A stretch of DNA of 64,000 nucleotides, taken from assembly GCA_947494805.1 (NCBI GenBank), contig CANLWK010000002.1, positions 62,001-126,000 of the forward strand. Direction: 5' to 3'. Of this stretch, positions 18,527-28,178 are shown piece after piece. This DNA comes from an uncultured Croceitalea sp. Lineage in GTDB: Bacteria > Bacteroidota > Bacteroidia > Flavobacteriales > Flavobacteriaceae. Both the position numbers and the translations under genes were made by a program. Position 1 is the first letter of the stretch. Each line of letters begins with the position of its first letter. The notes beneath the pieces were generated by a model that was not told the origin of the DNA, did not search any database, and saw only the letters and a list, made by a program, of their open reading frames with translations.

Positions 18527-21500
18527 ATGAAAATGAACTTAAAAACAAAACTATTGGTAATTGTGGTATTGCTGGTCAATATCCAATTATTCGCCCAGAA
18601 TACGTCCAGTATTTCTGGAACCGTAAAAGATGCAAACAATGTTCCTGTTCCAGGAGTAAATGTTGTCATCTTAAATACAACACGGGGAACTCAAACTGAT
18701 TTCGATGGAATTTTTACCTTAAGTGTATCTGATGGAGAGGTATTGCAATTTTCATATATAGGATATGCGACCCAAACCTTAATTGTAAGTGGTCAGTCTT
18801 CAATTGAAATTGTATTGCAAGAAGATACCAGTCAATTGGATGAAGTGGTTGTCATTGGGTATGGTACACAACGAAAATCAACGATTACCGGCTCAATTTC
18901 TAAGGTGGTTAACGAGACCTTGGACCAAATTGCCGTATCAAGGGTAGATGATGCCCTAATCGGTCAGGTATCTGGTGTGAATATTCAGGCTACAAATGCA
19001 GAAGCTGGTGGTGCACCAACGATAAATATTAGAGGTGTTGGCTCCGTTAGTGCAGACACCGGCCCTGCATTGGTGATTGATGGTATTGTGGTTAGTTCAG
19101 AGTTTCTTGCGAATATTGATATGAACGACGTTGAGTCCTTTGAAGTGTTGAAGGATGCAGCTTCCGCTTCCATTTATGGTAGTGAAGGTGCGAATGGGGT
19201 AATCTTGATTACAACTAAAAGCGGTAAGTCAGGGAAAACCAGGTTTAGTTATCAAACGTATACGGGTTATAAGCAAGCGCATGGCAGCGATGATTATCGA
19301 AAAGACCTTAACGAGTGGGCGGCTAAAGAACAGGCGGCCACTGGCACGCTTTCCGGTGAAACATTGTACGCCCTGGATTTGGTCAATATTACCGGAGTGA
19401 ATAGAGATTGGCAAGATGTCTTCTTTAATGGAGGTACGGTAACCAGTCACTCACTTTCGGCACGGGGTGGAACAGAAAATTCAACATTCAGTGCTTCGTT
19501 ACGATCATTGGCCGATCAGGGGGTTGTCATTACTGATGACTATAAATTGTACACTGCAAACCTAAAATTCGATACTAAAGTTGGTAAGAAATTAAAATTT
19601 GGTCTTAGGGCATCTCCTTCTTACACAAAACAAAGAAGATTGCCTACTTCTATTCATAACCCAACGCGTCAATCACCTTGGTTGCCCATCTATCATACCG
19701 AGGAAACACTTCAGTTTATTAACCGCGATGTTTATCCTGATGTAGGTGTAGGGGATTATTTTTGGGAAAACCACCTGGAAAACAGAGATTATGACAATGA
19801 CGGTAACACAGAGCGGCCTAGAACTTCAGGAGATTCAAATCCATTTCAGCAATATGTTGAACGCCAGCATTTTGAATTCAATACAAAACTGTTTGGATCG
19901 ACCTATTTAAGCTATAAGTTGGCAAAAGGTTTAACTGCCAAAACTTCTTTAGGTATAACCCTGGAGCAACGTAAGCGGGATAGATATGATGGTGTTAATT
20001 ATCATGCATCAGGTGCATCGAGGTCTAACTACTTCTTAGAAAACAGGTTCCGTACGAGACTGATTTCCGATAACACCTTGAATTATAGTCGAACATTTGG
20101 CGATCATGATCTTAACTTATTGGGAGGTCTTACAATACAGCAACGAAAAAGTGAAGTTAGTCAGGTTGAGACCAATGGTTTTACAGATGACCGTCTTAGA
20201 AATGTACAAGGTGGTAATCCAGACAATACAACAGTATTTCAATCTAATATTGAACGTAAAAAGATAGGTTATTTTGCAAGGGTAAATTACGCTTACAAAG
20301 ACAAGTATCTCTTCAATGCATCGTTTAGACGAGACGGTAGCTCCGTTTTTGGTATAGACTCTAAATGGGGGAACTTTCCTGCCGTATCCGTCGGTTGGAA
20401 CGTGGCAAAAGAAAACTTCTTGTCGTCCAGTGATGTTGTAAGTAATTTAAAGTTCAGGGCCAGTTATGGTTTTACCGGTTCAGAAAACTTTAACGTTGGA
20501 TCTGATGTAGAGAATACTTGGCCGTACTTGGCACTGATACAAAATGCCAATGCTGTGGTAGACGGAAACCTGGTAACGGGTGGCGCCCCATTAAATATCG
20601 CAAATGCTTTATTACAGTGGGAGGCTTCTGAAGAACTAACCATCGGATTGGATTATGGTTTCTTAAACAATAGAATTTCAGGTTCTATTGACTACTACCA
20701 AAGAAACAGTGATGAACTGTTATTGGAAAATCCGGTTTCTTACGTTACCGGCTTCAACAGTGGTATCGTAAACTTGGGAGAAGTGCAAAACCGTGGATTG
20801 GAATTTGAGTTAAGGACGCGAAACATTGTTAACGAGAAATTTAGATGGAACACTACTATTATTGCATCTACCAATCAAAATGAACTTTTGAGTTTTGGAG
20901 AATCGAACAATGCTCTGATAGAGGATACGTATGGTAGAAATTCACAGTGGATCAATAGGATCGGAGAGCCAATTTCTTCGTATTGGGGCTTTGTCGTTGA
21001 TACCGATTTGTACGATGAGACTTCTTTCAGAACTACATATGTCGATAACCCTTGGAATAGAATCAATGGTCAAGCCGATGATACCATAGTTAAAGATTTA
21101 AATGGTGATGGCATTATTACCGAAGAAGACAAGACAATACTCGGAGACCCTTATCCAGATTTGATTTACAGTTTTACCAATGAATTTCAAATCGGTCAAT
21201 TTGATATCTCTTTTATGGTACAAGGTAGTCTAGGTGCACAAGTCAATAATATCGGTGATCAATATTTTTATAATTGGTTTGGCAATAGAACCAGAAGTGG
21301 TGGAGAAGCACAAGCCGTCGCAGATGGTTTAGTACCACATGAATCTTTTATTCAAGAAAAAGTGTTGACCAGTGAGGTAATTGCAAGCGCAGATTATTTC
21401 TCATTAAGAAATGTGAACATTGGGTATAATTTTGATGATGATACACTATCAAGAATTGGTCTTGAAGGCCTTCGGGTTTATGCGGCAGCACAAAACCTCA

Positions 21501-21637
21501 TATACATTACTGCAGATGACTATCATGGTTTTAACCCAGAGCATGATGACAATGGCAATATTAGGGCGTTTGGTTCACAAAGAGCAGGTACGCCTATCTT
21601 CAGTACAATAACACTGGGCCTTAACATTGATTTTTAA
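18527..21637 (+). CDS. susC: SusC-type TonB-dependent outer-membrane transporter
   Basis: 1036 residues. Signal peptide to about residue 24 (NIQLFAQ), then a carboxypeptidase-D-like domain (SISGTVKDANNVPVPGVNV ... FTLSVSDGE, residues ~28-100), the TonB-contact region LDEVVVIGYG, a plug with VDGIVV and SIYGSEGANGVILITTKSG, and a 22-strand barrel ending in the aromatic TLGLNIDF. With SusD it takes up large oligosaccharides; here alginate oligomers are the obvious cargo given the flanking PL7 lyases. The susD start is 14 bp after its stop. The 415-bp region upstream carries the operator array and a terminator. Confidence 0.95.
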   Translation: MKMNLKTKLLVIVVLLVNIQLFAQNTSSISGTVKDANNVPVPGVNVVILNTTRGTQTDFDGIFTLSVSDGEVLQFSYIGYATQTLIVSGQSSIEIVLQEDTSQLDEVVVIGYGTQRKSTITGSISKVVNETLDQIAVSRVDDALIGQVSGVNIQATNAEAGGAPTINIRGVGSVSADTGPALVIDGIVVSSEFLANIDMNDVESFEVLKDAASASIYGSEGANGVILITTKSGKSGKTRFSYQTYTGYKQAHGSDDYRKDLNEWAAKEQAATGTLSGETLYALDLVNITGVNRDWQDVFFNGGTVTSHSLSARGGTENSTFSASLRSLADQGVVITDDYKLYTANLKFDTKVGKKLKFGLRASPSYTKQRRLPTSIHNPTRQSPWLPIYHTEETLQFINRDVYPDVGVGDYFWENHLENRDYDNDGNTERPRTSGDSNPFQQYVERQHFEFNTKLFGSTYLSYKLAKGLTAKTSLGITLEQRKRDRYDGVNYHASGASRSNYFLENRFRTRLISDNTLNYSRTFGDHDLNLLGGLTIQQRKSEVSQVETNGFTDDRLRNVQGGNPDNTTVFQSNIERKKIGYFARVNYAYKDKYLFNASFRRDGSSVFGIDSKWGNFPAVSVGWNVAKENFLSSSDVVSNLKFRASYGFTGSENFNVGSDVENTWPYLALIQNANAVVDGNLVTGGAPLNIANALLQWEASEELTIGLDYGFLNNRISGSIDYYQRNSDELLLENPVSYVTGFNSGIVNLGEVQNRGLEFELRTRNIVNEKFRWNTTIIASTNQNELLSFGESNNALIEDTYGRNSQWINRIGEPISSYWGFVVDTDLYDETSFRTTYVDNPWNRINGQADDTIVKDLNGDGIITEEDKTILGDPYPDLIYSFTNEFQIGQFDISFMVQGSLGAQVNNIGDQYFYNWFGNRTRSGGEAQAVADGLVPHESFIQEKVLTSEVIASADYFSLRNVNIGYNFDDDTLSRIGLEGLRVYAAAQNLIYITADDYHGFNPEHDDNGNIRAFGSQRAGTPIFSTITLGLNIDF

Positions 21638-21650
21638 AAAAGTAATTATT

Positions 21651-23099
21651 ATGAAGTATATAAAATATATAGCATTCACAGTTATGGCACTTTTAATGTC
21701 ATGTGATGGTGATGAGTTTTTAAATCCACTACCTGATACTGTCGTGGTTGAGGAATCATTCTTTCAAACAGATGCTGATGTTGAGGCAGGTCTGTTAGGA
21801 ATTTATGATGCCCTACAAGGGGTGAACGAAAATACTGAAACGAACATTGGCAACTTTAATAGAGGGGTGCAATTTGAACACCTTTTGACAGAACATCGTA
21901 CCGATAATACAAGAAATGCGACCTTAGAAGGCTCTAAATCTGATTTCCATAGGTACGTGGTTGATGCCAACAATGTAGAATCAGAAGATTACTATGCATC
22001 AATGTACGAGGTCATTTTTAGAGCAAACAATACACTACGGTTTATTGATATTGCTGATGCAAGCAATCAAGCAAGATATACTGCCGAAGCCAAATTTTTA
22101 AGAGCCTATGCTTATTTCAAATTGGTAAGGCTGTTTGGCGATGTGCCCTTGGTGACCGATATAGCGGGTCCAGAAGATAATGAAGCACTTTTTACCAGAA
22201 TATCGGTAGCGCAGATTTATGCTCAGATTGTAGAGGATTTGCAAGAAGCTGTGAGTATCTTGGACAACACCTACAAGTCGAGAGCCTCTAGAGCAGCTGC
22301 GCAGGGCATTTTGGCCAAAGTATATCTGTCACAGCCAACCCCTAATTATACCGGGGCAGAACAGTTATGTGAGGAAATCATTAATAGCGCAGAGTTTTCA
22401 TTGCAAAGTAATTTTTCAGATATCTTTTACAATGAATTGAATGACGAGATAATTTTTGCTGTTCAATATCAATTCGGAAACACGCTAGAGAGTCAAAGTT
22501 TCTCTTCAGAGTTTACTTCTTTTTCACGGCAGGGTAGGGAAGATGGCCAAAACATTGTAAATGACAATCTCGTTGCTGATTTTAGCACATTTGGCGGTGT
22601 TCGTGGCCCGCAGTCTTTTATCAACCTTGGCAGCTCGATTGAGGTGATAAAGTTTTTACCAGAAGGCTCCGATATTACGGTTTCTCCACCTACTTACGGT
22701 GATAATGCCCGTAACGCCGGTAATGACTATATAGCGCTGCGCTATGCTGATGTACTGCTAATGCATGTGGAAGCCGCCATAGGTTCAGGTACAAGTACTT
22801 CAGATATTGGGGCCATACAATCTTTTCAACAAATAAGAGATAGGGCTTTTCCCGATACGGCTCCCAATGCAATATCAAGCATATCAAAAGATGAGCTTTT
22901 AGACGAGAGGCGTGTAGAACTGGCATTTGAGAATCAGCGCTGGTTCGATCTGCTTAGGTTTGGGGTAGCAGACCAAATATTGGGTGCGCATGCCGTTGAA
23001 ATGGGGTATGTCTATTCTTCAAGAGATTTGTTGTTGCCAATTCCAGCTAGGGAAATCAACCTAAGCGACGGACTTTTAACACAAAATCCTGGGTACTAA
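21651..23099 (+). CDS. susD: SusD/RagB-type surface glycan-binding lipoprotein
   Basis: 482 residues from ATG 21651, chosen because it gives a lipoprotein signal (MALLMSC) and a 14-bp gap to susC; a TTG at 21627 would overlap susC. The SusD fold is clear: the helical TPR-like half (EAKFLRAYAYFKLVRLFGDVPLV) and the C-terminal signature LAFENQRWFDLLRFG ... LLPIPAREINLS ... QNPGY. It caps the SusC barrel and holds the oligosaccharide. An ATG overlapping its stop codon (TAATG, 23099) may couple translation to the next gene. Confidence 0.95.
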   Translation: MKYIKYIAFTVMALLMSCDGDEFLNPLPDTVVVEESFFQTDADVEAGLLGIYDALQGVNENTETNIGNFNRGVQFEHLLTEHRTDNTRNATLEGSKSDFHRYVVDANNVESEDYYASMYEVIFRANNTLRFIDIADASNQARYTAEAKFLRAYAYFKLVRLFGDVPLVTDIAGPEDNEALFTRISVAQIYAQIVEDLQEAVSILDNTYKSRASRAAAQGILAKVYLSQPTPNYTGAEQLCEEIINSAEFSLQSNFSDIFYNELNDEIIFAVQYQFGNTLESQSFSSEFTSFSRQGREDGQNIVNDNLVADFSTFGGVRGPQSFINLGSSIEVIKFLPEGSDITVSPPTYGDNARNAGNDYIALRYADVLLMHVEAAIGSGTSTSDIGAIQSFQQIRDRAFPDTAPNAISSISKDELLDERRVELAFENQRWFDLLRFGVADQILGAHAVEMGYVYSSRDLLLPIPAREINLSDGLLTQNPGY

Positions 23100-23116
23100 T
23101 GTTAATACTAAAAACT

Positions 23117-25078
23117 ATGAAATATCAAATAAACCTATATAATAAGGCAAAGTTCTTGTTGGCAACATTGGTTTTGGCCAGTATGGCCGTGAGTTGTGTT
23201 GGCGATGAACTTTTTAGAGATGACTTGCCTGAGGCAAACTCTAAAGCAGATACGGTGTTTCCAGAAGCAAATTTTTCATATGCTTCTTCTGCTGATGATT
23301 TTAGGACGATAAACTTTACAAACCTTTCTACGGAAGCCTTATCATTTGTGTGGGATTTTGGGAGTGGTGATACCTCGATTGAAGAAGATCCTTCATTTAC
23401 CTTTGAAGCTGGAGAAGGCACGTATCCTGTATCATTGACGGCTACTGATGGTAATGGTGAAACAGGAACCATTACAATTGAGGTAGTTGTAGCAGAAGGC
23501 CCATTTCAACCAATTATTTTAGAAGCCGGTTTTGAAGATGACACCCTACCTGAGGGTGGTGGTGATGGACGGGATTCTTGGCGAAACAATGATCTGGGCG
23601 GCGTCATTCAGATTACAGGTAGTCCGGTAACATTTGGAGATCAAGGCGCCAAGTTACCTGTTCCGGCAGGAGACCGTATTGGGTATCAAGAAATGACAGT
23701 GGACCCCGACACAAACTATGATCTAAGTTTCTGGTATACGATGTTAAGTGGTTCTTCTGATGCCAGGTTGATTGTTTCTGTGCTCGGAGTAACGCAGAAT
23801 GGCGGCACATTTACGACATTGGAAGAAGTGGCCGATGGAACCATTGCTTCAGTAACCGTAACCAATGATGAGGATCCAGAAACTTATGTACAACAGAAGC
23901 TGTCTTTTAATTCCGGAACCAATAATACCATTGCTATCTTTTTTACCAATGGTGGCGTAGAAGGTAGATTGGATGATTTTACAATCGATATCGGCGCCGA
24001 AGGAGCAGTGCCTCCCTCTGCAGGATTTACTCCGGAACAAAGCGAAGTCAACTTTTTAGAGTATACGTTCACAAATTCATCAACAGGTGCAGTGAGTTAT
24101 GAGTGGAGTTTTGGAGATGGAAATATGTCAACAGAAGAGTCCCCAACACATGTATATGCAACTGCAAGTACATACACGGTAACACTTACAGCTACAAACG
24201 AGTCTGGTTTATCAACGACTTTAGAACAGTCCATAGAGATTTTAGCTCCGGTTACGGCAGATTTCACATCTCAAGTTGACCCAAATGATTATAGAACGTT
24301 CAATTTTATGGATGCTTCTGAAGGAGCTGAAACATTGCTATGGGAGTTCGGTGATGGGTTCCAGTTTACGGGAATGGACCCAATGCATACTTATGATGCC
24401 GATGGAACTTATGAAGTAGTTCTTACGGCCACCAGTATAACAGGTAACAGCGCTGTTGCCACAGAGACCATTGTGGTCGCAGAAGGCTTTGTAGTTCAAG
24501 TTCTCAACGGCACTTTTGATGAATTTACCGTAAATACCGGTGATAATGCAGATGCCTGGGACATGACACCAAATAGCACTGTGGTCGATAACAATGGAAA
24601 TACTGTGGATAGTCCTTATGATCCGTTATGGGACAATGGAGCTTTAGATAGTTGGCTTGAGACGGCGTATGGTGATAATAGTGAGCAAGCTGGTTCAACT
24701 AGTGATGGAAACAATGGCACAAGGGGAGCAAAATTAGACGAGAGAGGTCGTCGTTTGTACCAAGTGGTGACCGTTCAGCAAGGAGAGACCTATACGTTCT
24801 CCATCGATGCTCGTACTACAGCAGCAGGCATAACTTCTGAAGTGTTCATACTAAATACAGAAATTGCGGACGAGACCGGTATTAACGCCTCGACTTCTGA
24901 TTCAGCTATTGACGCATACTTTGCAATACCAAATATTTTTGCAACAGATGGTGATGCCTATGCTACCCATACATTTGAGTTTACGGCATCCACAAATGAG
25001 ATTGTTATTTATGTAAGGAATATAGATGTTATTGATAATTCAGCAGAAGCTTTCTTTGATAATATTACAATTGAATAA
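23117..25078 (+). CDS. Surface lipoprotein with three PKD domains, probable alginate-binding protein
   Basis: 653 residues from ATG 23117; ATG 23099, overlapping the susD stop, is an alternative that adds six residues. The signal ends in SMAVSC, a lipoprotein. Order: PKD1 (about residues 45-130, WDFGSGDTS), a beta-sandwich of carbohydrate-binding type (~135-290, SWRNNDLGG ... YDLSFWYTM), PKD2 (~295-375, WSFGDGNMSTEESPTHVY), PKD3 (~380-460, WEFGDGFQFTG), then a second carbohydrate-binding-like sandwich to the end. The position after susD and the architecture match SusE/SGBP-type proteins that hold polysaccharide at the cell surface. No catalytic motif seen. Confidence 0.85.
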   Translation: MKYQINLYNKAKFLLATLVLASMAVSCVGDELFRDDLPEANSKADTVFPEANFSYASSADDFRTINFTNLSTEALSFVWDFGSGDTSIEEDPSFTFEAGEGTYPVSLTATDGNGETGTITIEVVVAEGPFQPIILEAGFEDDTLPEGGGDGRDSWRNNDLGGVIQITGSPVTFGDQGAKLPVPAGDRIGYQEMTVDPDTNYDLSFWYTMLSGSSDARLIVSVLGVTQNGGTFTTLEEVADGTIASVTVTNDEDPETYVQQKLSFNSGTNNTIAIFFTNGGVEGRLDDFTIDIGAEGAVPPSAGFTPEQSEVNFLEYTFTNSSTGAVSYEWSFGDGNMSTEESPTHVYATASTYTVTLTATNESGLSTTLEQSIEILAPVTADFTSQVDPNDYRTFNFMDASEGAETLLWEFGDGFQFTGMDPMHTYDADGTYEVVLTATSITGNSAVATETIVVAEGFVVQVLNGTFDEFTVNTGDNADAWDMTPNSTVVDNNGNTVDSPYDPLWDNGALDSWLETAYGDNSEQAGSTSDGNNGTRGAKLDERGRRLYQVVTVQQGETYTFSIDARTTAAGITSEVFILNTEIADETGINASTSDSAIDAYFAIPNIFATDGDAYATHTFEFTASTNEIVIYVRNIDVIDNSAEAFFDNITIE

Positions 25079-25095
25079 TATGTAGTTAGTACATT

Positions 25096-25132
25096 AAACC
25101 ACCCAGACTTCAAATTGGGGAATGGGTGGTTT
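25096..25132 (+). terminator. Terminator after the PKD protein gene
   Basis: AAACCACCC (25096-25104) pairs perfectly with GGGTGGTTT (25124-25132), followed by a T-rich tail. It closes the susC-susD-PKD unit and separates it from the following PL7 genes. Confidence 0.75.
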
Positions 25133-25202
25133 GTATTTATAATTTGTAAAAAAGGAATGAGCCCAAATACCTTAATGATTACTCATAATTCTTAATTTAA
25201 AA

Positions 25203-26117
25203 ATGGGATTTTCAATAAAGAAATCTTTAGCAATTTTTTTAATATCATTTCTGACGGTTAGTGCCACATGTCAAGAAAAGGGAGATAGTGTTACTAACCT
25301 GAAAACTAAGGTTGGTAAAAAAAAGAAAAGAGGTAAAAAGAAAATTAGACTACCAGAAGTTGATTTAAGTCATTGGAAAGTTACGATTCCTAAAGGTGAA
25401 GGTAAGGGAGGTGCTTTAAGTGTAGCACCACCCAAGATATTGGACTATGCCAATAATGAAGTCTTAAAACCCTTTATGTACAATGATTCTGTATCTGGTG
25501 CTTTGGTTTTTCATGCCTACCCAACGGATGCTACCACAGCAAATACCAAGTATTCGCGGTCAGAACTCAGGGAGCAAATGGAGCCTGGTAATGATAACGT
25601 AAATTGGACATTTGCTCAAGGCGGAACCTTAAAAGCTAAAATGGCCATGGGCAAAGTCTCAAAAGACGAAGACGGTAAGCATCACAAGGTCATCATTGCT
25701 CAAATACATGGCCGTTTAACAAATGAACAGCGTGATTTAATAGGACAAAAGGATAATAATGCCCCACCTATTTTAAAGATTTACTGGCAAAACGGAAAGA
25801 TTCGAGTAAAGACAAAAGTTTTGAAGTATGCCGGTGTTGATAAAAAGGGAGTTTTGTCTAAAGAAGCATGGACGGATGATAAGGGTAGAAACTTTGAACA
25901 AGAAGTAGGTTTTAGAAAGTTTACGATAGAGGTAAAGGTTTCTGACGGCAAAATGGTTGTTTCGTTGAACAAGAATGAATTTTTTGTGTATGACAATGCG
26001 AGTATAAGACGCTGGGGGGTATTTGAAAACTACTTTAAGGTTGGCAACTACTTTCAGACCAGGGACGAAGGTGCTTACGCGAGTGTAAAACTTTATGAAC
26101 TGAGTGCGGTCCATTAA
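25203..26117 (+). CDS. PL7 alginate lyase, secreted, 304 aa
   Basis: Signal peptide of ~22 residues (FLISFLTVSATC; the -1 Thr makes a lipobox poor). A very basic linker follows (residues 37-50, Lys/Arg-rich). The PL7 domain starts near LSHWKVTIP (residue ~56) and has YSRSELRE (Arg119, Glu121, Arg123), QIHG (Gln167-His169) and YFKVGNYFQ near the end, so all catalytic motifs are present. Cleaves alginate by beta-elimination. Tandem paralogue of the next gene; both share PPxILDYANNEVLKPFMYND. The poly-basic linker could bind the polyanionic substrate or cell surface (inference). Confidence 0.92.
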   Translation: MGFSIKKSLAIFLISFLTVSATCQEKGDSVTNLKTKVGKKKKRGKKKIRLPEVDLSHWKVTIPKGEGKGGALSVAPPKILDYANNEVLKPFMYNDSVSGALVFHAYPTDATTANTKYSRSELREQMEPGNDNVNWTFAQGGTLKAKMAMGKVSKDEDGKHHKVIIAQIHGRLTNEQRDLIGQKDNNAPPILKIYWQNGKIRVKTKVLKYAGVDKKGVLSKEAWTDDKGRNFEQEVGFRKFTIEVKVSDGKMVVSLNKNEFFVYDNASIRRWGVFENYFKVGNYFQTRDEGAYASVKLYELSAVH

Positions 26118-26127
26118 ACATGACAAC

Positions 26128-27075
26128 ATGAGAATTGATATAAACTTCTTATTTCTTAAGCGTAGCACAATAAAACTGTTGGTTTTTAGTGTTGCTGTGC
26201 ATCTGTTTTACGCCTGTAGTAGTGATGGAAATGACGTTGCCCCTCTTGAAGACATGGAAGAAGAAGTTATTCTAGAAGACGATGCTGTAGTTGAAGATAG
26301 CGATTCGTTTACTTTACCAGAAATAGATTTGAACAATTGGAAAGTGACATTGCCTATTTCCAATAATGGAAAACCAATTGAAGTTGAACCACCGGAAATA
26401 TTGGATTATGCGAACAATGAGGTTCTTAAACCTTTTATGTACAACGATTCAATTAATGGCGCACTGGTTTTTTATACCTACCCTGGGGCCACAACAACCA
26501 ATTCATCATATTCAAGAACCGAACTGCGAGAACAAATGAACCCTGGTAGCAATTCAACAAATTGGACTTTTGGACAAGGCGGAATCATGAAGGGCACACT
26601 TGCTTTAGAAGAAATCTCAAAAGATGGTGATGGTGACTATCACCGAACAATGGTTATGCAAATTCATGGAAGGTTAACAAATGAACAGCGTGATTTAATA
26701 GGCGAAAATGATAACAACGCACCACCTATGCTAAAAATTTATTGGCAAGACGGAGCAGTAAGGGTGGTAACAAAAACCTTAAAAGATATAGATGCTTCTG
26801 ATACTGAACTATTGTATACAGATGCTTGGGAAGACGGAGAAAGTTACATTTTTTCTGAAAAGGTGGATTTTGAAAAATTTACAGTTGAAATAAAAGCATC
26901 CGAGGGAAAGATAGAGGTGATGTTAAATGAGGGTGTTTCTAAAATATTTGAAGGTGTTCACATAGCAAAATGGGGCGTCTTCGAAAATTATTTTAAGGCA
27001 GGAAATTACTTGCAAACAACAGATTCAGAGGCGTTTGCAAAAGTTAAATTTTATGATTTAGTAGTTGAACATTGA
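26128..27075 (+). CDS. PL7 alginate lyase lipoprotein, 315 aa
   Basis: ATG 26128 is preferred over a GTG at 26104 that overlaps the preceding gene. The signal ends in HLFYAC, so probably a lipoprotein with Cys30, followed by an acidic linker (Glu/Asp-rich, residues ~38-60), the opposite charge of its neighbour's linker. The PL7 domain begins at LNNWKVTLP and contains YSRTELRE, QIHG and YFKAGNYLQ, the last matching the family consensus YFKAGxYxQ exactly. Sits 10 bp after its paralogue, so co-transcribed. Likely a second surface lyase with different placement or product size. Confidence 0.92.
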   Translation: MRIDINFLFLKRSTIKLLVFSVAVHLFYACSSDGNDVAPLEDMEEEVILEDDAVVEDSDSFTLPEIDLNNWKVTLPISNNGKPIEVEPPEILDYANNEVLKPFMYNDSINGALVFYTYPGATTTNSSYSRTELREQMNPGSNSTNWTFGQGGIMKGTLALEEISKDGDGDYHRTMVMQIHGRLTNEQRDLIGENDNNAPPMLKIYWQDGAVRVVTKTLKDIDASDTELLYTDAWEDGESYIFSEKVDFEKFTVEIKASEGKIEVMLNEGVSKIFEGVHIAKWGVFENYFKAGNYLQTTDSEAFAKVKFYDLVVEH

Positions 27076-27202
27076 AGCATTTTTGAGTTAGTTTAGTTAT
27101 GACAAGGGCTGTTGATGATACAGTTATTGGCAGCCTTTGTAAACTGCAAAAAAAATTGTCGATATAATTGAAATCAATAACAGATAGTTGAAGTTATTTT
27201 CA

Positions 27203-27245
27203 TAAATTTAACAAACCAATCTGGTTAACCAATTTGGTCAAATTT
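27203..27245 (+). promoter_or_regulatory. gntR promoter -7 element and operator array (autoregulation)
   Basis: TAAATTTA (27203-27210, one mismatch to TAnnTTTG), then three 13-bp phased units: a half site ending ACCAA (27208-27219), the full CTGGTTAACCAA (27221-27232), and a half site starting TTGGT (27234-27245). The first unit begins 5 bp after the start of the -7, exactly as at the PL7 and susC promoters. The array ends 10 bp before the gntR start codon. Confidence 0.68.
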
Positions 27246-27255
27246 TAAAACAGTT

Positions 27256-27963
27256 ATGAAAGTTGAGGTTTTAACTAATAATGAAAAGCGAGATGTTCAG
27301 CAAAAAATTATTGCCAAGCTTCGTGATTTAATTGAGTACAAAAATCTGGAGCCTGGGGATAAATTACCCTCTGAACGAATGCTGTCAGAAAAGTTTGGCG
27401 TAAGCAGAAGTAACATTCGTGAGTCAATTCAAAAGTTAGAGTTTTATGGCATTTTGTATTCTAAACCTCAGAGCGGTACTTTCATTGCTGATATAGGTCG
27501 TGTTGCCATGAGTGGCATGATGGAAGATATTCTGGGACTGGAAGAACCAGATTTTAAATCCCTGGTCGAAACAAGAATTCTACTCGAGCTTAAAACGGTA
27601 AGATTGGCCGCGCTCAGAAGAACAGATGAAGATCTAGAGGCCATGAGATCGGCATTGGATGCATATAAGAGCAAAGTGTTGAATAAAGAAGATGCTGTAG
27701 AAGAAGACTTGTTGTTTCACCTTGCCATCGCGAAAGCAAGTAAGAATAGTTCAATGAATACCTTCATGCTGATCATTACACCTGAGATTATTACAAATTT
27801 TGAAAAATATCATGTTTGTGATTCAAATCAATCATTTAAGGGTATTCAAGAACATGAAGATATTTTTCAAGCTATAAAGGACCAAGACCCAAAAAGGGCT
27901 AAAGAGATGATGAAGGTTCATTTCAAAGTGTTGTACCAATATTGTTATCATAGCGATAACTAA
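27256..27963 (+). CDS. GntR-family regulator, FadR/FCD subfamily, alginate locus regulator
   Basis: 235 residues. The winged helix-turn-helix occupies residues ~12-80 (LEPGDKLPSERMLSEKFGVSRSNIRESIQKLE ... GTFIAD in family form). The all-helical FCD effector domain fills ~90-230, with His/Asp residues (DLLFHLAIA, EHEDIFQAI, KVHFKVL) that often bind a metal and an acid ligand. FadR-type proteins bind TGGTnnnACCA-like palindromes; such boxes occur at its own promoter, before susC, and before the tandem PL7 gene. I infer it represses the locus until an alginate-derived keto acid such as KDG or DEH binds. Confidence 0.92.
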   Translation: MKVEVLTNNEKRDVQQKIIAKLRDLIEYKNLEPGDKLPSERMLSEKFGVSRSNIRESIQKLEFYGILYSKPQSGTFIADIGRVAMSGMMEDILGLEEPDFKSLVETRILLELKTVRLAALRRTDEDLEAMRSALDAYKSKVLNKEDAVEEDLLFHLAIAKASKNSSMNTFMLIITPEIITNFEKYHVCDSNQSFKGIQEHEDIFQAIKDQDPKRAKEMMKVHFKVLYQYCYHSDN

Positions 27964-28178
27964 GTTGATGATATTGAAAATAAAAAGTGCACGGTTTTGT
28001 TTTCAATACTAAAAAATGGAGGGAGTAAAACTTGATAGATTACGTACGAATCACATTGCAGATTGGTAACTACAATCCAAGTATTTGCTTTAATGGATAT
28101 TCTGGTATTTAAAAAATTCATGACGGATATGAAAATCTTGTTCTGAGTTTTTGGACCAGCTATAATTAGAATGCTATA

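Noticed and set aside
28063-28080. TTGGTAAC...TCCAA upstream of the MFS gene as a fourth GntR operator
   Set aside because: Half-site distance does not match the 12-bp unit or the 13-bp step, and no -7 element overlaps it.
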